DNA from: Exophiala sp. HKRS030
Taxonomy: Eukaryota; Ascomycota; Eurotiomycetes; Chaetothyriales; Herpotrichiellaceae
Reading direction: 5' to 3'
DNA: 64,000 bases
NCBI GenBank assembly: GCA_023897205.1
Contig: JAHWDD010000003.1
Span: 499,665 to 563,664, forward strand
Part shown: positions 22,005-33,872 of the stretch, piece by piece
How positions within the stretch are numbered: position 1 is the stretch's first letter
Layout of the letters: every line of letters begins with the position of its first letter
The notes under the pieces: model-generated
Seen by the model: only the letters and a program-made list of their open reading frames with translations
What the model was told of the DNA's origin: nothing
Database searches by the model: none
Program-made: the position numbers and the translations under genes

Positions 22005-23060
22005 ATGAGATTTCTCCTTCTCTTGACCTGGCTTTTCATAGGCGCAGCATCCTCAGCACGAGTCACAAACCCAAAGAAAGTCCCTCGCGATGCGGTCCTG
22101 CTCTCCAAAGTCTCTGCGCTCACCGTCCGCGCTGGTAAACAGACTTCATCCCGCCGTGTTCCAGCTGTTCCTCAATTACTATGTGTTGGTCCGTCGAAGA
22201 TCTGCAATTTATACACCGTTGATGTGATGCGCTGTACGAACGAAGGCGTCGATTACGATGAAAACAACGTACAATGGAGCTGCAAGGCATCCTTGCCAGA
22301 AGATTTTAAACTGGGAAGTACAGATGTCATCTGCGAGGGTTACGAGAGCAGCGACGATCCCTACGTCCTGAAGGGTAGTTGCGGGGTTGAGTACCGATTG
22401 TTGCTCACTGAGAAGGGTGAGGAGAAATACGGCTCATCGACCAACTTTGGTTCGGGTCTGATGGACAAGAATACGACTTCAGGAACCCTCATAAGTTGGG
22501 TGTTCATGGCTGTCTTCTTCATCGTGCTGTTTATTATCATACGGGGGTTTTGGATGGCTTGGAGAGACCAGACCCCTCATAGACGACGACCTCGAGGCGG
22601 CGGATACGGTGGCTTTGGAGGAGGTGGTGGCGGCGATGATGACCCCCCGCCACCTTATGATCCTCGCCCTCCTCGCCCTAAGAAGCCTGCGTTCACATCT
22701 AGTTCGAGTGCTGGTTCTAGCTCTACAAGACCTGCACAGCCTCGGCAGGAAGAAGGCTGGCGACCAGGGTTTTGGACGGGAACTGCCGCAGGTGCTACCG
22801 CAGCCTATCTCGCTTCGAGAGGTACCCAGACAGCGCCACAGCCACCACGAAGAGACAACGGGTGGTTCGGTAGAAGGAGAGATGATGACTGGTTCGGAGG
22901 CGGCAACAACAACAATAACGGTCAAGGTGGTTGGTTTGGTGGCGGAAATAGAGCAGCTGCTCCGCCTAGGCAGTCCTCTTGGGGATCTGGAACCGAAAGT
23001 GCAAGCCCCTCGACGACTCGTCACACAAGTACGGGATTTGGAGGGACTAGCAGGCGTTGA
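22005..23060 (+). CDS. SARAF (store-operated calcium entry-associated regulatory factor) homologue
   Basis: An endoplasmic-reticulum membrane protein; animal SARAF (TMEM66) inactivates STIM-dependent calcium entry. The single-exon product has 351 residues: signal peptide (MRFLLLLTWLFIGAASSA); a luminal domain of about 140 residues with cysteines in LLCVGPSKICNLYTVDVMRC, WSCKASL, VICEGY and GSCGVEYRL, the SARAF cysteine pattern; one TM at about 160-185 (ISWVFMAVFFIVLFIII); and a cytoplasmic tail rich in Gly, Pro and Arg with GWFG/DDWFGGG repeats. The tail length and W-F-G-rich repeats are typical of fungal members. Fungi generally lack STIM/Orai, so the fungal function is unclear. The start at 22005 follows an AC-rich leader. 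Confidence 0.85.
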   Translation: MRFLLLLTWLFIGAASSARVTNPKKVPRDAVLLSKVSALTVRAGKQTSSRRVPAVPQLLCVGPSKICNLYTVDVMRCTNEGVDYDENNVQWSCKASLPEDFKLGSTDVICEGYESSDDPYVLKGSCGVEYRLLLTEKGEEKYGSSTNFGSGLMDKNTTSGTLISWVFMAVFFIVLFIIIRGFWMAWRDQTPHRRRPRGGGYGGFGGGGGGDDDPPPPYDPRPPRPKKPAFTSSSSAGSSSTRPAQPRQEEGWRPGFWTGTAAGATAAYLASRGTQTAPQPPRRDNGWFGRRRDDDWFGGGNNNNNGQGGWFGGGNRAAAPPRQSSWGSGTESASPSTTRHTSTGFGGTSRR

Positions 23061-24342
23061 ATATGGTGGAGGATGCTAGTGAAGCATCTGGCTGAAGAAC
23101 ATATTGGACATCAAAACGCTGTCAGCAAGCGACCAGGACGCGCTCTCTGCCTCCTCGTAATGCTCAAACACGAAATGAACTGTGACGCCCACTGATACTA
23201 TTTATTCTCTGTTGGACCCTATCATTCGTAGAGACCTCCTGTGCGAGCCTCGCCAGTTTCGAGTTGGCTTACTGTAGACATCTGCCTCTGTAAACCGCGC
23301 TTTCAACCCGTCAAGTTGCACTAAACGCGTCATAAGACGCGAAAACACGAAAACACGTGAGCTACATCGTACTTTTGTCAGACCTCGTCCCTTTTCATTA
23401 TCAAAGTACGGATACGGATACAACAATCAGGTAACATCTTGCTCTTCTGGAGTGGTGCTACTGACACTAACATTGGAGATCAGAACACATCTTATGAAAT
23501 AGATCCTGATTGCTCTGTCAGAGCGAGTCGTGCCCATTTCTAGCGGGCATATAGCCTCGTCGTTAATTCTTTGAGCGATCGACAACCGTCTCTCTATCAG
23601 ACAATACGTGATTTTTGCAAACAAGCAAGCGTGGGTTGATCGCACATTTGTTTAGAAGGAAGAGTCGAATATTCAGCGCGGTCGATGATATCTGACCCAA
23701 GTTCTTTCTGCATGCGCTCCACATCAACTTGACTTCTGTCTTCACACCCATCACAACTGTTTCCCTCTCACATCAGTGATCCCTTCCGGGTCAGCAGTCT
23801 TCGATTTGATATTGAACCTTTTGGGCAAACTGGACAACGGCTTCTCATACAAGATACTACCTCTGTGACCAACTCCAAGAGTCCATAGCGAAGCCTCGTT
23901 CTGGTGCTCAGTAGCCATTTGAACGTGTGTATCACATATACACGTACTGTACTGTCCAAAGAAGACAGCATTGACAAACGGTCAGCTCTTACGAGGCATC
24001 ACTGAACCACGCCAAATTGGATACAAGGCTCTATCTTCACCCATTCACCGGCTACCTGCGCATCATTCTCATCCTCGTAAGGATCCCTGTTACCGCAGCT
24101 GCAGGAGTCCAACGTCATCGCTTCCCCTTCATTCAAGACTCATAATCGCCCTTTGTCAAAAGACAAATGCATGTTTGATATCAACAACACCAAACCCTAT
24201 TGTCACGTCACCTATACCAGTACTCCAGCCCAAATCAGCGTTGTCCTCCTCAACTAACACCCTTCCATCGATTGGATCCTTCAGACCCAAACTCTCTGAG
24301 AGCTTTTCTCACAATCTCCCCTGCACCTCGACCGAACCACTC
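23061..24342. other. 1.3-kb upstream region of the TDP1 gene
   Basis: No separate gene is supported. The TDP1 frame stays open upstream of its ATG to 23971, but that stretch is Ser/Pro/Leu-rich without domain features and has no ATG, so it is treated as leader. Nothing else stands out. Confidence 0.45.
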
Positions 24343-27300
24343 ATGATCATGGATTCAGGACGTGATCAACCGGAGCTAGTCGACCTTGTTTCGGACAGTG
24401 AGAGCGATGAAGAAGTTTTCGATCACCTCAAGTCTCCAGGACATGAACCACTGCACAGAAACATCATTACCACGTCACACGCAGATCCGATGGGCACAAT
24501 GCAGAGACTGTTTCCACCAGTTCTTGACGCCGAGAATAATACACAACAATCAGGTGATGGGTCTCTGAGGCCTCTCTTGCACGATGATCATGAGGCGTCG
24601 GAACACAATTCGAGGAGCCCGTTGAGTGGGAACGGCGGCAGCGTTATACGTACAGGAGCACCCAGAAGTACTGGGGCTGCTGATTCGCACACTCAAAACC
24701 CTGTCATCTTGGACATACTCGACGACGACAACAGCAGCAGCATAAGTGACACTGCCATGGGGAGCGATGACGGTCGTAACGGATTGCGGGTGCTACCAGG
24801 TTTGAAGCCAAATCCGAAATCAAGACGACAGCCACAGGGGAGTCGGAAGGAAGATGAGAAGGATACAAAACTCACCACCACTGTCGATCTATCACAGTTG
24901 TCTGACGAAGATGACGATGACTGGCGGCGTGCGGTTGAGCTGTCTTTGCAAGACTCAGCAGCACACGACAATGCCAACGTTAGCCCGAGCGGGAACGACA
25001 GCAATCCAGAATCTGAAGACGAAAGCCTCAAGAAAGCAATCGCACTTTCTCTATTAGATGCAGATGCGGTGAGTGACGACAACGGTAGTACTAGCGGCAG
25101 TCCTGCAAAGTGCAACAACCAAGACGGCATGAGGACCACTAAGCCAGAGGTGAAACTAGATAAGAGCAATGACACCGAATTATATGGCATTAATGCAGCG
25201 GCCCAGCACTCAGACGGTGACACGCGAAAAGAGCGCTGTACGACAGAAACAACCTTGTCGGATAGTCTAGCTACACCCACTGCAAAGTCCGACCCTATTG
25301 TTGGTTCTACTGCTACAAACCTCGACGGCGATTCATCAAAGGACAAATCTGCGTTCAGTATTCTCACTCTGAACCGCAAACAGATGGAAGAAGAACGATT
25401 GGCGAGACTCAAGCGCAAGCGCGAGAGCGACCTCGAGGCCGCCAACGACAAAGATTCGAAACAAATTCGCCTGGACCACACGGCGTCTTCGGCTCGAAGC
25501 ATCTCTCCTCCTGCCCACCAACGACAAGCTCATCGGACAGGTACTCAATATTCAACAGGACTGTCTTCTGCGACGGCCAATACAAGACTAGGGAAGTCAA
25601 GCACGTCAGATTCTTCCCATAGCCATTCATCTGCTCCTTCACCAACGTCACCGCCCTTTTCGACGGGCAAGGTCTTCAAAACCGCCCTCGCCGACGCAAG
25701 CACTGTATCGTCCATCGACACCATCTCTTTTGCCCAACTTATTTCCCCATCCAAGTGTCTTGAATCGGCCCTGCTCTCTTCCTTCATCTGGGACTTTGAC
25801 TGGCTCTTTCCACATTTCGACACCAAACGCACCAAGTTCCAGCTTGTCATGCATGGCAAATCCGCCGCGCAGCGCGCGTCGATTCGCGCCGAGTTCGCTG
25901 GCGTGAACAACGTGCGCATCGCTTTTCCCCCGATGGATGGCATCACCAACTGTATGCACAGCAAGCTCATGCTTCTGTTCTACACTGACGAGCCTGCGTC
26001 AAAGGAGGCAGCGCCCCAGATGACACCGTGCTCGGGGAGGGAAACGAAGCAGGACTGGTCGAGGAGATGTCGCGTCGTCGTTCCGACGGCAAATCTCGTT
26101 GGCTTCGATTGGGGGGTCGGCTCCTTCATGGAGAACACTGTGTTTGTTATCGATTTGCCCGGGAACAACATCTCAACGTCAAGCACCTCTACAGGAAGAA
26201 AAACAGAAACAGAAAGGACAACAGGGATAGCAGACGCCAAGGGAAAGACGCAGTTCGAAGCCTCGTTGAGAGCATTCCTCGAGGCGCAAACGGTGCCCGA
26301 CGACGTCCTTGCCAAATTGTCCTCCTTCGACTTCAGTCTCACCTCCGACCTAGCCTTCGTGCATACCTTGGGCGGCGCCCACACGAAACCCCAAATAGTC
26401 CAGAGTACTGGTCTGCCAGGCCTGGCCAACGCCGTAACGCAGCTTGGGCTCGCGACTCGCCGAGAGCTGCAGCTGGACTACGTCACGTCCTCACTGGGCA
26501 ATCTGAACGAGACCTTTATGCGTAATGTCTACAACGCGGCACAGGGCGATACCTCGGTTGGTGGCGGTCTGGCCACTGCGCCACCGTTATCGTTCTCGTC
26601 GTCGTCGTCATCGACATTTTTTCGACGAGCGGAACCGATCAAGACAAAGACAGCAGCAGGTTTGCTGCATGATGCAGGGGTGGACGACGGTGAGGAAGGC
26701 CACGGCGGCGAAAGCGAGGGCGAACGAGATGCATGGAGGAAGAATTTTCGGGTTTACTACCCCAGCGACACCACTGTCCGAAGCTCCAAAGGAGGAATGC
26801 ACAATGCGGGCACCATTTGTTTCTCGAGCAAGTGGTGGGCGCAGCCTTCGTTTCCGCGGTCGAATTTGCGCGACTGCGTTAGTCTGCGAGAGGGATTACT
26901 GATGCACAACAAAGTAAGTACAGTACACCAGACGAGACATGCCCGGACCCCTATCTGACACGCTCGACTGCTCATGGCTTGCGTCCTCGGTTTCGGGATG
27001 GAGGCCATGTTATGCTATTGATTACTGTATTACTGTATTACGATGGGTCACACCGGTGAGGGAGAATGATGGCTGATCTTGCTCTGCGCCATTTTGTAGA
27101 TTCTCTTTGTCAGACCTACGTCGACTGGCTCCGAGGCCCAGCATAGGCCTTCAAACGAACACGCACAGCCACAACGGCCATGGATGTACGTGGGAAGCGC
27201 GAACTTGTCGGAGAGTGCTTGGTGAGTGTTTCTAGCTTTGTCGCTGTCAACCACGCCCCCCTCCTCCCCTGTCCCCTGCACGTTTGTCCTGCCCAGGATT

Positions 27301-27595
27301 CTGTACGGGAGAACTGATGTGCCAACGTCCATTCAGGGGAAAATTGGTTCAGGATAGGTCGAGCAAGCAGCCTAAGCTCAATTGTCGAAACTGGGAGTGT
27401 GGAGTCATTATTCCGCTGCCTCTGACGAACGAAGGAACAGAGACAAACGGGATCGCCGGCCCAGGCGAAACCGAAACTCACAGTAGTAGCGAGAGTCTTG
27501 CTGACTTTGAAAAGATCGTCGCCGTTCCCATGAGATATCCTGGCGAGAGTTTCGTAGCAAAGGGACAGAAGAAACCGTGGACGCTGTTTGATTGA
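24343..27595 (+). CDS. TDP1: Tyrosyl-DNA phosphodiesterase 1 with tandem UIMs (three exons)
   Basis: A phospholipase-D-superfamily nuclease that removes trapped topoisomerase I from DNA 3' ends in the nucleus. Exons are 24343-26913, 27100-27221 and 27337-27595; the introns (GTAAGT...TTGTAG, GTGAGT...TTCAG) keep frame and give 983 residues. The first catalytic motif is MHSKLMLLFY (H and K near 538-540) and the second is MHNK|ILFVRP (near 854) split exactly by intron 1, followed by YVGSANLSESAWG split by intron 2. The catalytic region begins near residue 470 (SPSKCLESALLSSFIWDFDWL). The N-terminal half is acidic, low complexity and holds two ubiquitin-interacting motifs, DDDWRRAVELSLQDS (about 190) and DESLKKAIALSLLDAD (about 228), suggesting recruitment to ubiquitinated substrates. 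The start could be the ATG at 24343 or the better-context ATG at 24349. Confidence 0.92.
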
Positions 27596-27736
27596 TGTGG
27601 TGCCCCCCCCCTCTCTGGTACGGTAACGGAGTAATAGATCAGGCCTTTCCGAATGATAATGCTCGGTCAAATTTCATGTGATATTCTTCTTACCGTTAAT
27701 ACTGTACCAAGGATGAGTTGAACTTGCTTTTTCTTT

Positions 27737-27769
<33 letters not shown>

Positions 27770-29498
27770 GATTTTGGGCTGGATGCAGCAAAGCAAGCTT
27801 CCCCCTGGACAAACTTTCGACGCGGGCGCGGATGGTCACTATGGCTCCAATTTCAAGGCATCCGCTGGTTTCACGGGCTAGACAGGAAAGCTCGGTAGGA
27901 GGAGACACCTTGAGCTGTTCGACAACGTTGGGTTTGGTCAAGGGGAGATTTAGCTTTTTACTGACGCCGAAAAGTGTGTGGGCCAGTGGGACACCACACA
28001 CTCCGAAAGGCACCAGTGAGTTATGATGGCGTGCTTCGTCGTGAGCCAGGGTCCGGTCCTCGTACATACATACAGTATAGTATTGATTACGAGAGGAGTT
28101 TAGTTTTCTTTTTTTACACACGGAGTAATAAATCAGAGGCGAGTACAGTAAGGTTGCTGGAAGAACACATCCTGACGTGGTGGTCTGAGCTGTGAAGCTC
28201 AGCCCCCTTCTGAACGCAGAAGAGATGAGGTTGCGGTCTGTCCTCAAACCCTTACTCGTAACAGTACGCGTTTTATCCTGTTTCCCACGAGACGTTCCGA
28301 ACCACTTTCTCTGCTAGACGCGGGAAGGAAAAAAATGGAAAGAAAATGTCAGTCCCAGACTTGTCACCAGAAAACATTCACCAGTTGAACTCGTATCGCG
28401 ATGGCTTTCCTCTACAGTACCGTACATATGTCGATCACAGTCCTATACAGTACTGGGTGATGCCCGTGGTGGTCCTTCCGGGGGTCGGGGGGGGTCAAGG
28501 ACAGAAGACGCACTAGCTTTTTGGACAGACCAAGCTTCTTCTCGTCGGGGGGGGTTGGGGCTCCAGCATGGTTTAACTGTAATACTGTACTGTGAAGGCT
28601 CTGTCCGTGTCCACGACGGGAACTCAATACTCATTGCCTTTTGCCTTTTGCTACATGGAGCATGGAGGATGTAGACTTGTCCATTTCAAGCAGTGGCTCG
28701 CTTCACCATGGATGGCTCGTTGTGAAAGCCAAATGACAGTCTGTGGAGCTCTCTGGCATGTGTCTCTCTTTCTTTTCCAAGGGATCGTACAGTAGATCTC
28801 GAGTCCACATGGGTGTCAAGTTGACTTGTAGTGCTGTACAGGTGCATGTCCGTGCCTGCCTTGGAATCCTCAGGTCACCTTCTAAACTTGGGAAGGTGAA
28901 AAGTCTTGCCTTGCGCTGCAGCGTGGAACTGGGTGCAACGTGGTGGCTCCTCCGGCATTTTGGAGGCGAAACTGAGGCGAAATTGAGTAGATTGGCGGTG
29001 GTCAAGGCAGATAGAGACCAGCAGATTGCCACCACTTACTGTAAGCAAGCACATGCCAGGCTGACGTTCCTGGCATGATAGTAGTCGTACTGTATGTACT
29101 CTGTACACTCATCCGTGTACCTCTCTCTGGGATTGTTTTAGGCTCCCCCAGATTTGACTGAACTCTGGGTGCCATTAAAGCCCGGAAGCGCTATACAGTA
29201 TATACTTTTGTCCTTGAACGGAAAGAGCTGGGCGGGACGGTCAGAATCTGGCCCCAGAAGGCTGTTCAACAGCGAGTCATCTGGCGTACCAGTGTGTACC
29301 GGGGAAGCATGATGGGTGTAAGGTTGAAGAGTACCGAAAAACAGAAAGAAATGTTCTTCATTAGTTAGCGTGAGGCCGCCGTCTTCAGTGCTTCCTGAAC
29401 GCGATCCTGGAAAAGCGAGGCAGAGATCGAGCATTGTGCCGTGGTAGTTCGGAACCGCAGGGGACAAATGCAACGTGACCTCATGATGTCTGGCACTT
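27596..29498. other. Gene-free region downstream of TDP1
   Basis: No credible coding frame. It contains a (CAT)n microsatellite at 27739-27769 and several TACAGTA/GTACTGTA words. The minus-strand frame at 27765-28247 and the frames at 28592-29078 lack family or compositional support. Confidence 0.5.
27739..27769. repeat. (CAT)n microsatellite
   Basis: Ten uninterrupted CAT units in non-coding DNA downstream of TDP1. Confidence 0.97.
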
Positions 29499-29602
29499 GG
29501 GAAAACGCGAAACATCGGCTAACCTCCCGTAACAGGAAGTGATTTATTGCCTAATTCAGTAATCACCCTTGGTAAAACGCCAAACGTCGGCTAACCTTCC
29601 GT
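29499..29602. repeat. Degenerate 32-bp direct repeat, 72 bp apart
   Basis: Copies at 29499-29530 and 29571-29602 agree at about 28 of 32 positions; both have the core AAAACGC-x-AAAC-x-TCGGCTAACCT/C-CCGT. The second copy is the left end of the MITE-like element, so the first copy looks like a second, older or nested left end. Confidence 0.7.
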
Positions 29603-30020
29603 GATAATAAAGATTTTCATAATCTTATAGGCTCTCTCGCCTATTGAAATAAGCACTAATATCTATAAGACCTCTATTGTCGCCTAAACCTTTAGGGGCC
29701 TTATAGGCACTCAGCCCCTAAAGTTTAGGCCTTATTTACTCAATTCTAGACCTTCACCCCTATAATATCGTGATAATTCTTAACTATTCTCTATTCACTC
29801 AGTCACTAGTCACTTTCTCTCGTCTTTACTTTTACTGATAGTATCTAAAGTACTCTATAGTCATTACTTCTATGTGACCATAATAGCTACTAACAATTGG
29901 AAGAGTAATTGAGTCGTTTATCGCACGAGAATGAGATGTTTGAAGGGTTGTTGTGCAAAATCTGATTTTGCTGTCAAAATCGCCGTCTAATAGCGCCTTT
30001 CGGGTGTTTGGCGTTTTACC
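29571..30020. mobile_element. MITE-like element, 450 bp, 15-bp terminal inverted repeats
   Basis: The left end GGTAAAACGCCAAAC (29571-29585) and the right end GTTTGGCGTTTTACC (30006-30020) are perfect inverted repeats. The interior is visibly AT-rich compared with flanking DNA, has no open frame for a transposase, and includes a strong internal hairpin (29682-29698 with 29715-29730, arms built from GCCTAAAC and CTTTAGGGG). These are the features of a miniature inverted-repeat element mobilised in trans. No clear target-site duplication is visible, so the true ends may lie slightly outside. Confidence 0.6.
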
Positions 30021-31900
30021 ATCTGCTATGATGTCTATCCCAGGTAGACCTTTTTGGATACTCGTACAGTACAGTTCGACACACCAACCCGCCTGTCCCC
30101 TTACCTACCGTACAGTACAGGAAAACTCCTCTCACGAAAAGGTCTCGGGGTCAACTGACTCATCCTGTCGTCGTCGGGACCACTCGTTCGGGTCAGGGCA
30201 TGGATTCCCTCAACCCGACCAGCAGATCCCTGCCCACCCTGCCACAAACTCCAGCAGGTGGACCAAGCGCCCCCTCCATCCAACCTCGGTGAATTATACG
30301 GCGAAGGTGTCGTAGCAGTCAGTCAATGAAAATGGACAAGAATATGGTGGACAGGCAAAAAAACCGCAGTCAGGAACATCCGAAGCAATACAGTAGGAGG
30401 TGGTTAACCCGGTTGCCCATTTCCGTTATTGGACGATCCGAGATTCAACCAACTGCCATACGCGACGAGTACGAGGACTTGTCATGATGACTGACGGCAA
30501 GTAGTACAATTTCCGGCACTTTTCCAGTGGACTAGTTTCGTTGTGGGGGGTCCCATTTTGCTGAGCCTTGGGCAGCTAAGTGAGAGAGTGCAGATTCCGG
30601 CGGTTGGCTCACAAAGAAAAGGAGCGCCAGGGTAATCAAGGCCGCAACAGAACAGTCTGGACCACGCCTGGGCAGTAGTTGGCGCCGCTCCTTCTGCCGA
30701 GCTCGTCTGACCCTAGACTTGTTGGGCACAGGCCGCATGGAAAAACGCCGTGGATATGGAGTACAATAATCAGATCGGCCGTTGTCATTTCCTTTTCCTT
30801 CGCACAAGCTCCGATGACAGCGCAAAAATGCAGATGCATGGCTCTAACTCGAATCGTCGGGTGCTGACACTCCCCATTGGCACAGCTCATGACATCAAGA
30901 GAATGGAAACAGCCGATCGCAACCCCCAAACGTCTACTTCAGGGTCTACTTCTGGATAACACGGTTACTCGGTGTGTATGTGCCAACTTGACAGCCCTGA
31001 CCATTGGCAGCATGGCGCAATGCGCGATGCGAGACAGGCAGGTCCCCTGTAATGGCTGACGAATGTCGAGGCTCCATCTCTCAAGGCTGGGCCGCTCAAC
31101 ATGGGATTTCGTGAAATTCGCAATCCCAACCATCGCCAAAAGCCCTGCACACGGGAGACCCTCCTCATTTTTGAGCAGAATTCCATCCTTTCCGACATGT
31201 CTCTCCCCATCCCACCTTTGGCACAACGCGAAGACCCGATCATCCACACGGCACGCCCTTGTCAAGATCCCAGGTGGCTCGGTGTTGTCTGTGACGAGGT
31301 GCAGCAGATACATCCCAAAGTGGTCAGGCCTAGGAGAAACAAATGGAATGCACCAAGCACGCAACCCACCATCCTCGACTAGGCTATACGAGGGCATTCA
31401 CAGAATAATTACGCCTTCTGGCCTGACGTTTCCAGGCCGCATGATGGAGCGCCTCGTGCCTGTCGAGTAGCCAATTGTGGGAATCGGTCTATCCGAACAT
31501 TCAGGTCGCACATGCTTGACGGTGAATTGCCATGACTAATCCCTCCCCTGTTCCTCACATCGACTGGTACTGTACAGTACATACGTCTCTACTGTAGTGG
31601 CGCAGACAACGCCAACGCCGCCGCGTCGCCTCATTCTCTAAGACACCCTTGAAACGCCAGGTCCACCAACCAATAGCAGCTCTGGATCAGCTCGGAAACC
31701 AAGACCATTAGCCTGAGGCCATCGAAACGTAGCCCTTTGTTTTCATAGGCCGAGTTGCCCATTTCCCGCATCGTTGGCCCCCCTAGGAGAAGACTGCAAT
31801 GCGTAGGGCTATGGTGTGACTAGTGATGCTGTTCCTGTTGCATATTCGGCTTAGTCGATATAATGTGGCTCCAGCTTCTCCCGGCCGTGATGGTCTGTTC
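30021..31900. other. Gene-free region upstream of the WOPR gene
   Basis: No supported gene. Palindromic GTACTGTACAGTAC-type words recur (around 30063, 30109 and 31568). Open frames near 30679-31470 overlap each other on both strands and have no recognisable features. The region is most likely distal regulatory DNA of the WOPR gene, by position only. Confidence 0.4.
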
Positions 31901-33872
31901 ACATTTCCACTACGATGACCAACTAGCCCAGTACATGTTAGCAGGGCTCCAGTGATACCTCGGACAGGCTATTCGATCCGTCCTGCTCTTCTGTCGCTCG
32001 GGCCCCCTTCTACTGGACGATACTCCGTAGTTGCGGTGACAAATGGCTCTCGAGAAGCCACCAGATGCCGACCAAGCTGAGATCTCTGGGCTTGCCGCGT
32101 GGGACGGGAGGATCGCGTATCTCACCTTTCAGGAGCTGTACAAGTTGTGTACGGATACAATGCTAGTCCAAGCCGTGTGTATGTGGGTGTAAATCTCTTT
32201 TGCAGGTTCGGATCCATCTCCGTTGCTCTTCTCTGCTGTCTGTTGATCCTCGCGCTGTGAACCAGTCTTTGATATCCGAACAACCTTTCTGATCCTGGGT
32301 CCAGGAACACCAACTAGCTCGATTTCTGACTTTGATGCAAGTCAACCCTCTCCATCCACCTGTCCGTCAGCCAGCCATCTGCCACTCTTGCCGACTCGCC
32401 TACGAAGTCAATCGTCCTCGTCGACTCCCCTGACTGGAGCCCTTCCACTCCTCGACTCTTGACAACCACAAGATCCAGGAAGTTTGGCAGCGGCTAGAGA
32501 CGCATCTCACATCTCCCTCTCCCAGGTCCTGCCTCGTTGGTGGTGTGGAGAAGCGTCTGAAGTAGCTCCCGTCTCCGGGAAGTCATCGAAACTTGGAAAG
32601 TCTTTGTCATTATTCACCTCGTACTCTCACTTCATCCAGTCCCTTGATGATAGTCGCCAGTAAGCCCTTCCTAAACAAGTCGTCGAGCAGGAATCCCAGA
32701 CATCCGTAAAGTCGGCGACCAGGGTGAACACGAGGAAGGTTGTTTTGTGACCACTCAACAGCGACGCAACAGCATAGCATCCACTGTATCTGCGTCTTTT
32801 TCTGCCGCGCTGGAAGAGATCAGCTGGACGAGGAAGCAGGATATTTCAGAGGGCTTTTCAGAAGCACATGCCAGTCGAGGACGGCAGCAGAGCGCCATTC
32901 ATCTACTTCGACCAGTCTGGCCCATCAGTCCCCAGGGAACGGAGTCGCTCGTTGAAACTATAAGAACAACCCTGCCACAGATCTCACTTGGAAAAGTCAC
33001 CGTCTAAAAGTCAATCTCATCAGCTTGTGCCTATTACAGATCTCCAGCGGGCCCTCTACACATCTTAACTTCGACACCTCCATCTGCTAAGGCGCCTCTA
33101 TCTTCGTCTGCCTAACTGCCTGTCTTTGTATATGTGTGTCTGTCATCCAGGCATCGCACACCTCATCGAAGCAGGTGGAAAGGGTGCTTGGGGAAGAGAC
33201 AAAATATCTCGGAGGAAGGCACGTCCAGCAGATCCCAAATCTCGAACCGCACCCTGAAATCTTCTCCTCTCACAAACTTCGCATCGCCAACTTATTTTCC
33301 TTCTTGTATCGTCGAATTCTCTATTTAATAGCCTTCACCGAAAGCCGAAGAAGCTAGTCAACAGCTGGCTTTGCACCTGTCGTTACCTGTGATCGCCTGT
33401 CGGTTCGTACTGTCTTGGAAACGACTCTGTCCAACTTCCGAACCTCTTGGTCACTTCACTTGTCTCCGCTGAGGCGCATCTGTCAAAACCGTGTCAGTTG
33501 TAAGTCATTCCCATATACCTACTTCTTCGATTCACTTGTGATGGTCACAGCATCTGACCGTCGGCACAGATCCTGACTACTTCCTCCCCTCAAAACTGCC
33601 TCCTCCAGACCAGACGAGACCTTTACGGCTCGCTTCTGAATACAAGTCAGCAGTCTTTCCTGCGTACATCTTTTTCTCTCATTCAGCGTACTTGTACCTG
33701 CTAGCCGACAAGACCTTGGCCGTGCCCTAGCTCAAATCTTCTTGCAGCTTGTATCCTCTCAAACCGCCATCTGAGTTCACCCTAGGGTTAGAGTCTCGAG
33801 CATAACAGAAACCTTCACCCCAGACTGGACAGAACCCAATCCTGACCAAGATTCACTTCTGCTGATTTCACC
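31901..33872 (+). promoter_or_regulatory. Proximal upstream region and probable long leader of the WOPR gene
   Basis: About 1.9 kb rich in C, T and A on the + strand, like fungal 5' UTR sequence, without a coding gene. Short upstream frames with ATG starts occur at 32647-32709 (20 codons) and 33132-33257 (41 codons, MCVCHPGIAHLIEAGG...). A third short frame at 33541-33576 would be removed by a likely 51-nt leader intron at 33500-33550 (GTAAGT...CACAG). WOR1/RYP1-type genes are known for long leaders and large regulatory regions, so leader length and uORF control are plausible here but inferred. Confidence 0.45.

Noticed and set aside
23971..24342. Upstream extension of the TDP1 frame
   Set aside because: Open, but it has no ATG at its beginning and no domain. 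The ATG at 24343 or 24349 is the better start.
27765..28247. A 160-codon minus-strand frame downstream of TDP1
   Set aside because: It begins beside a microsatellite, has no family features, and I found no supporting promoter or splice structure.
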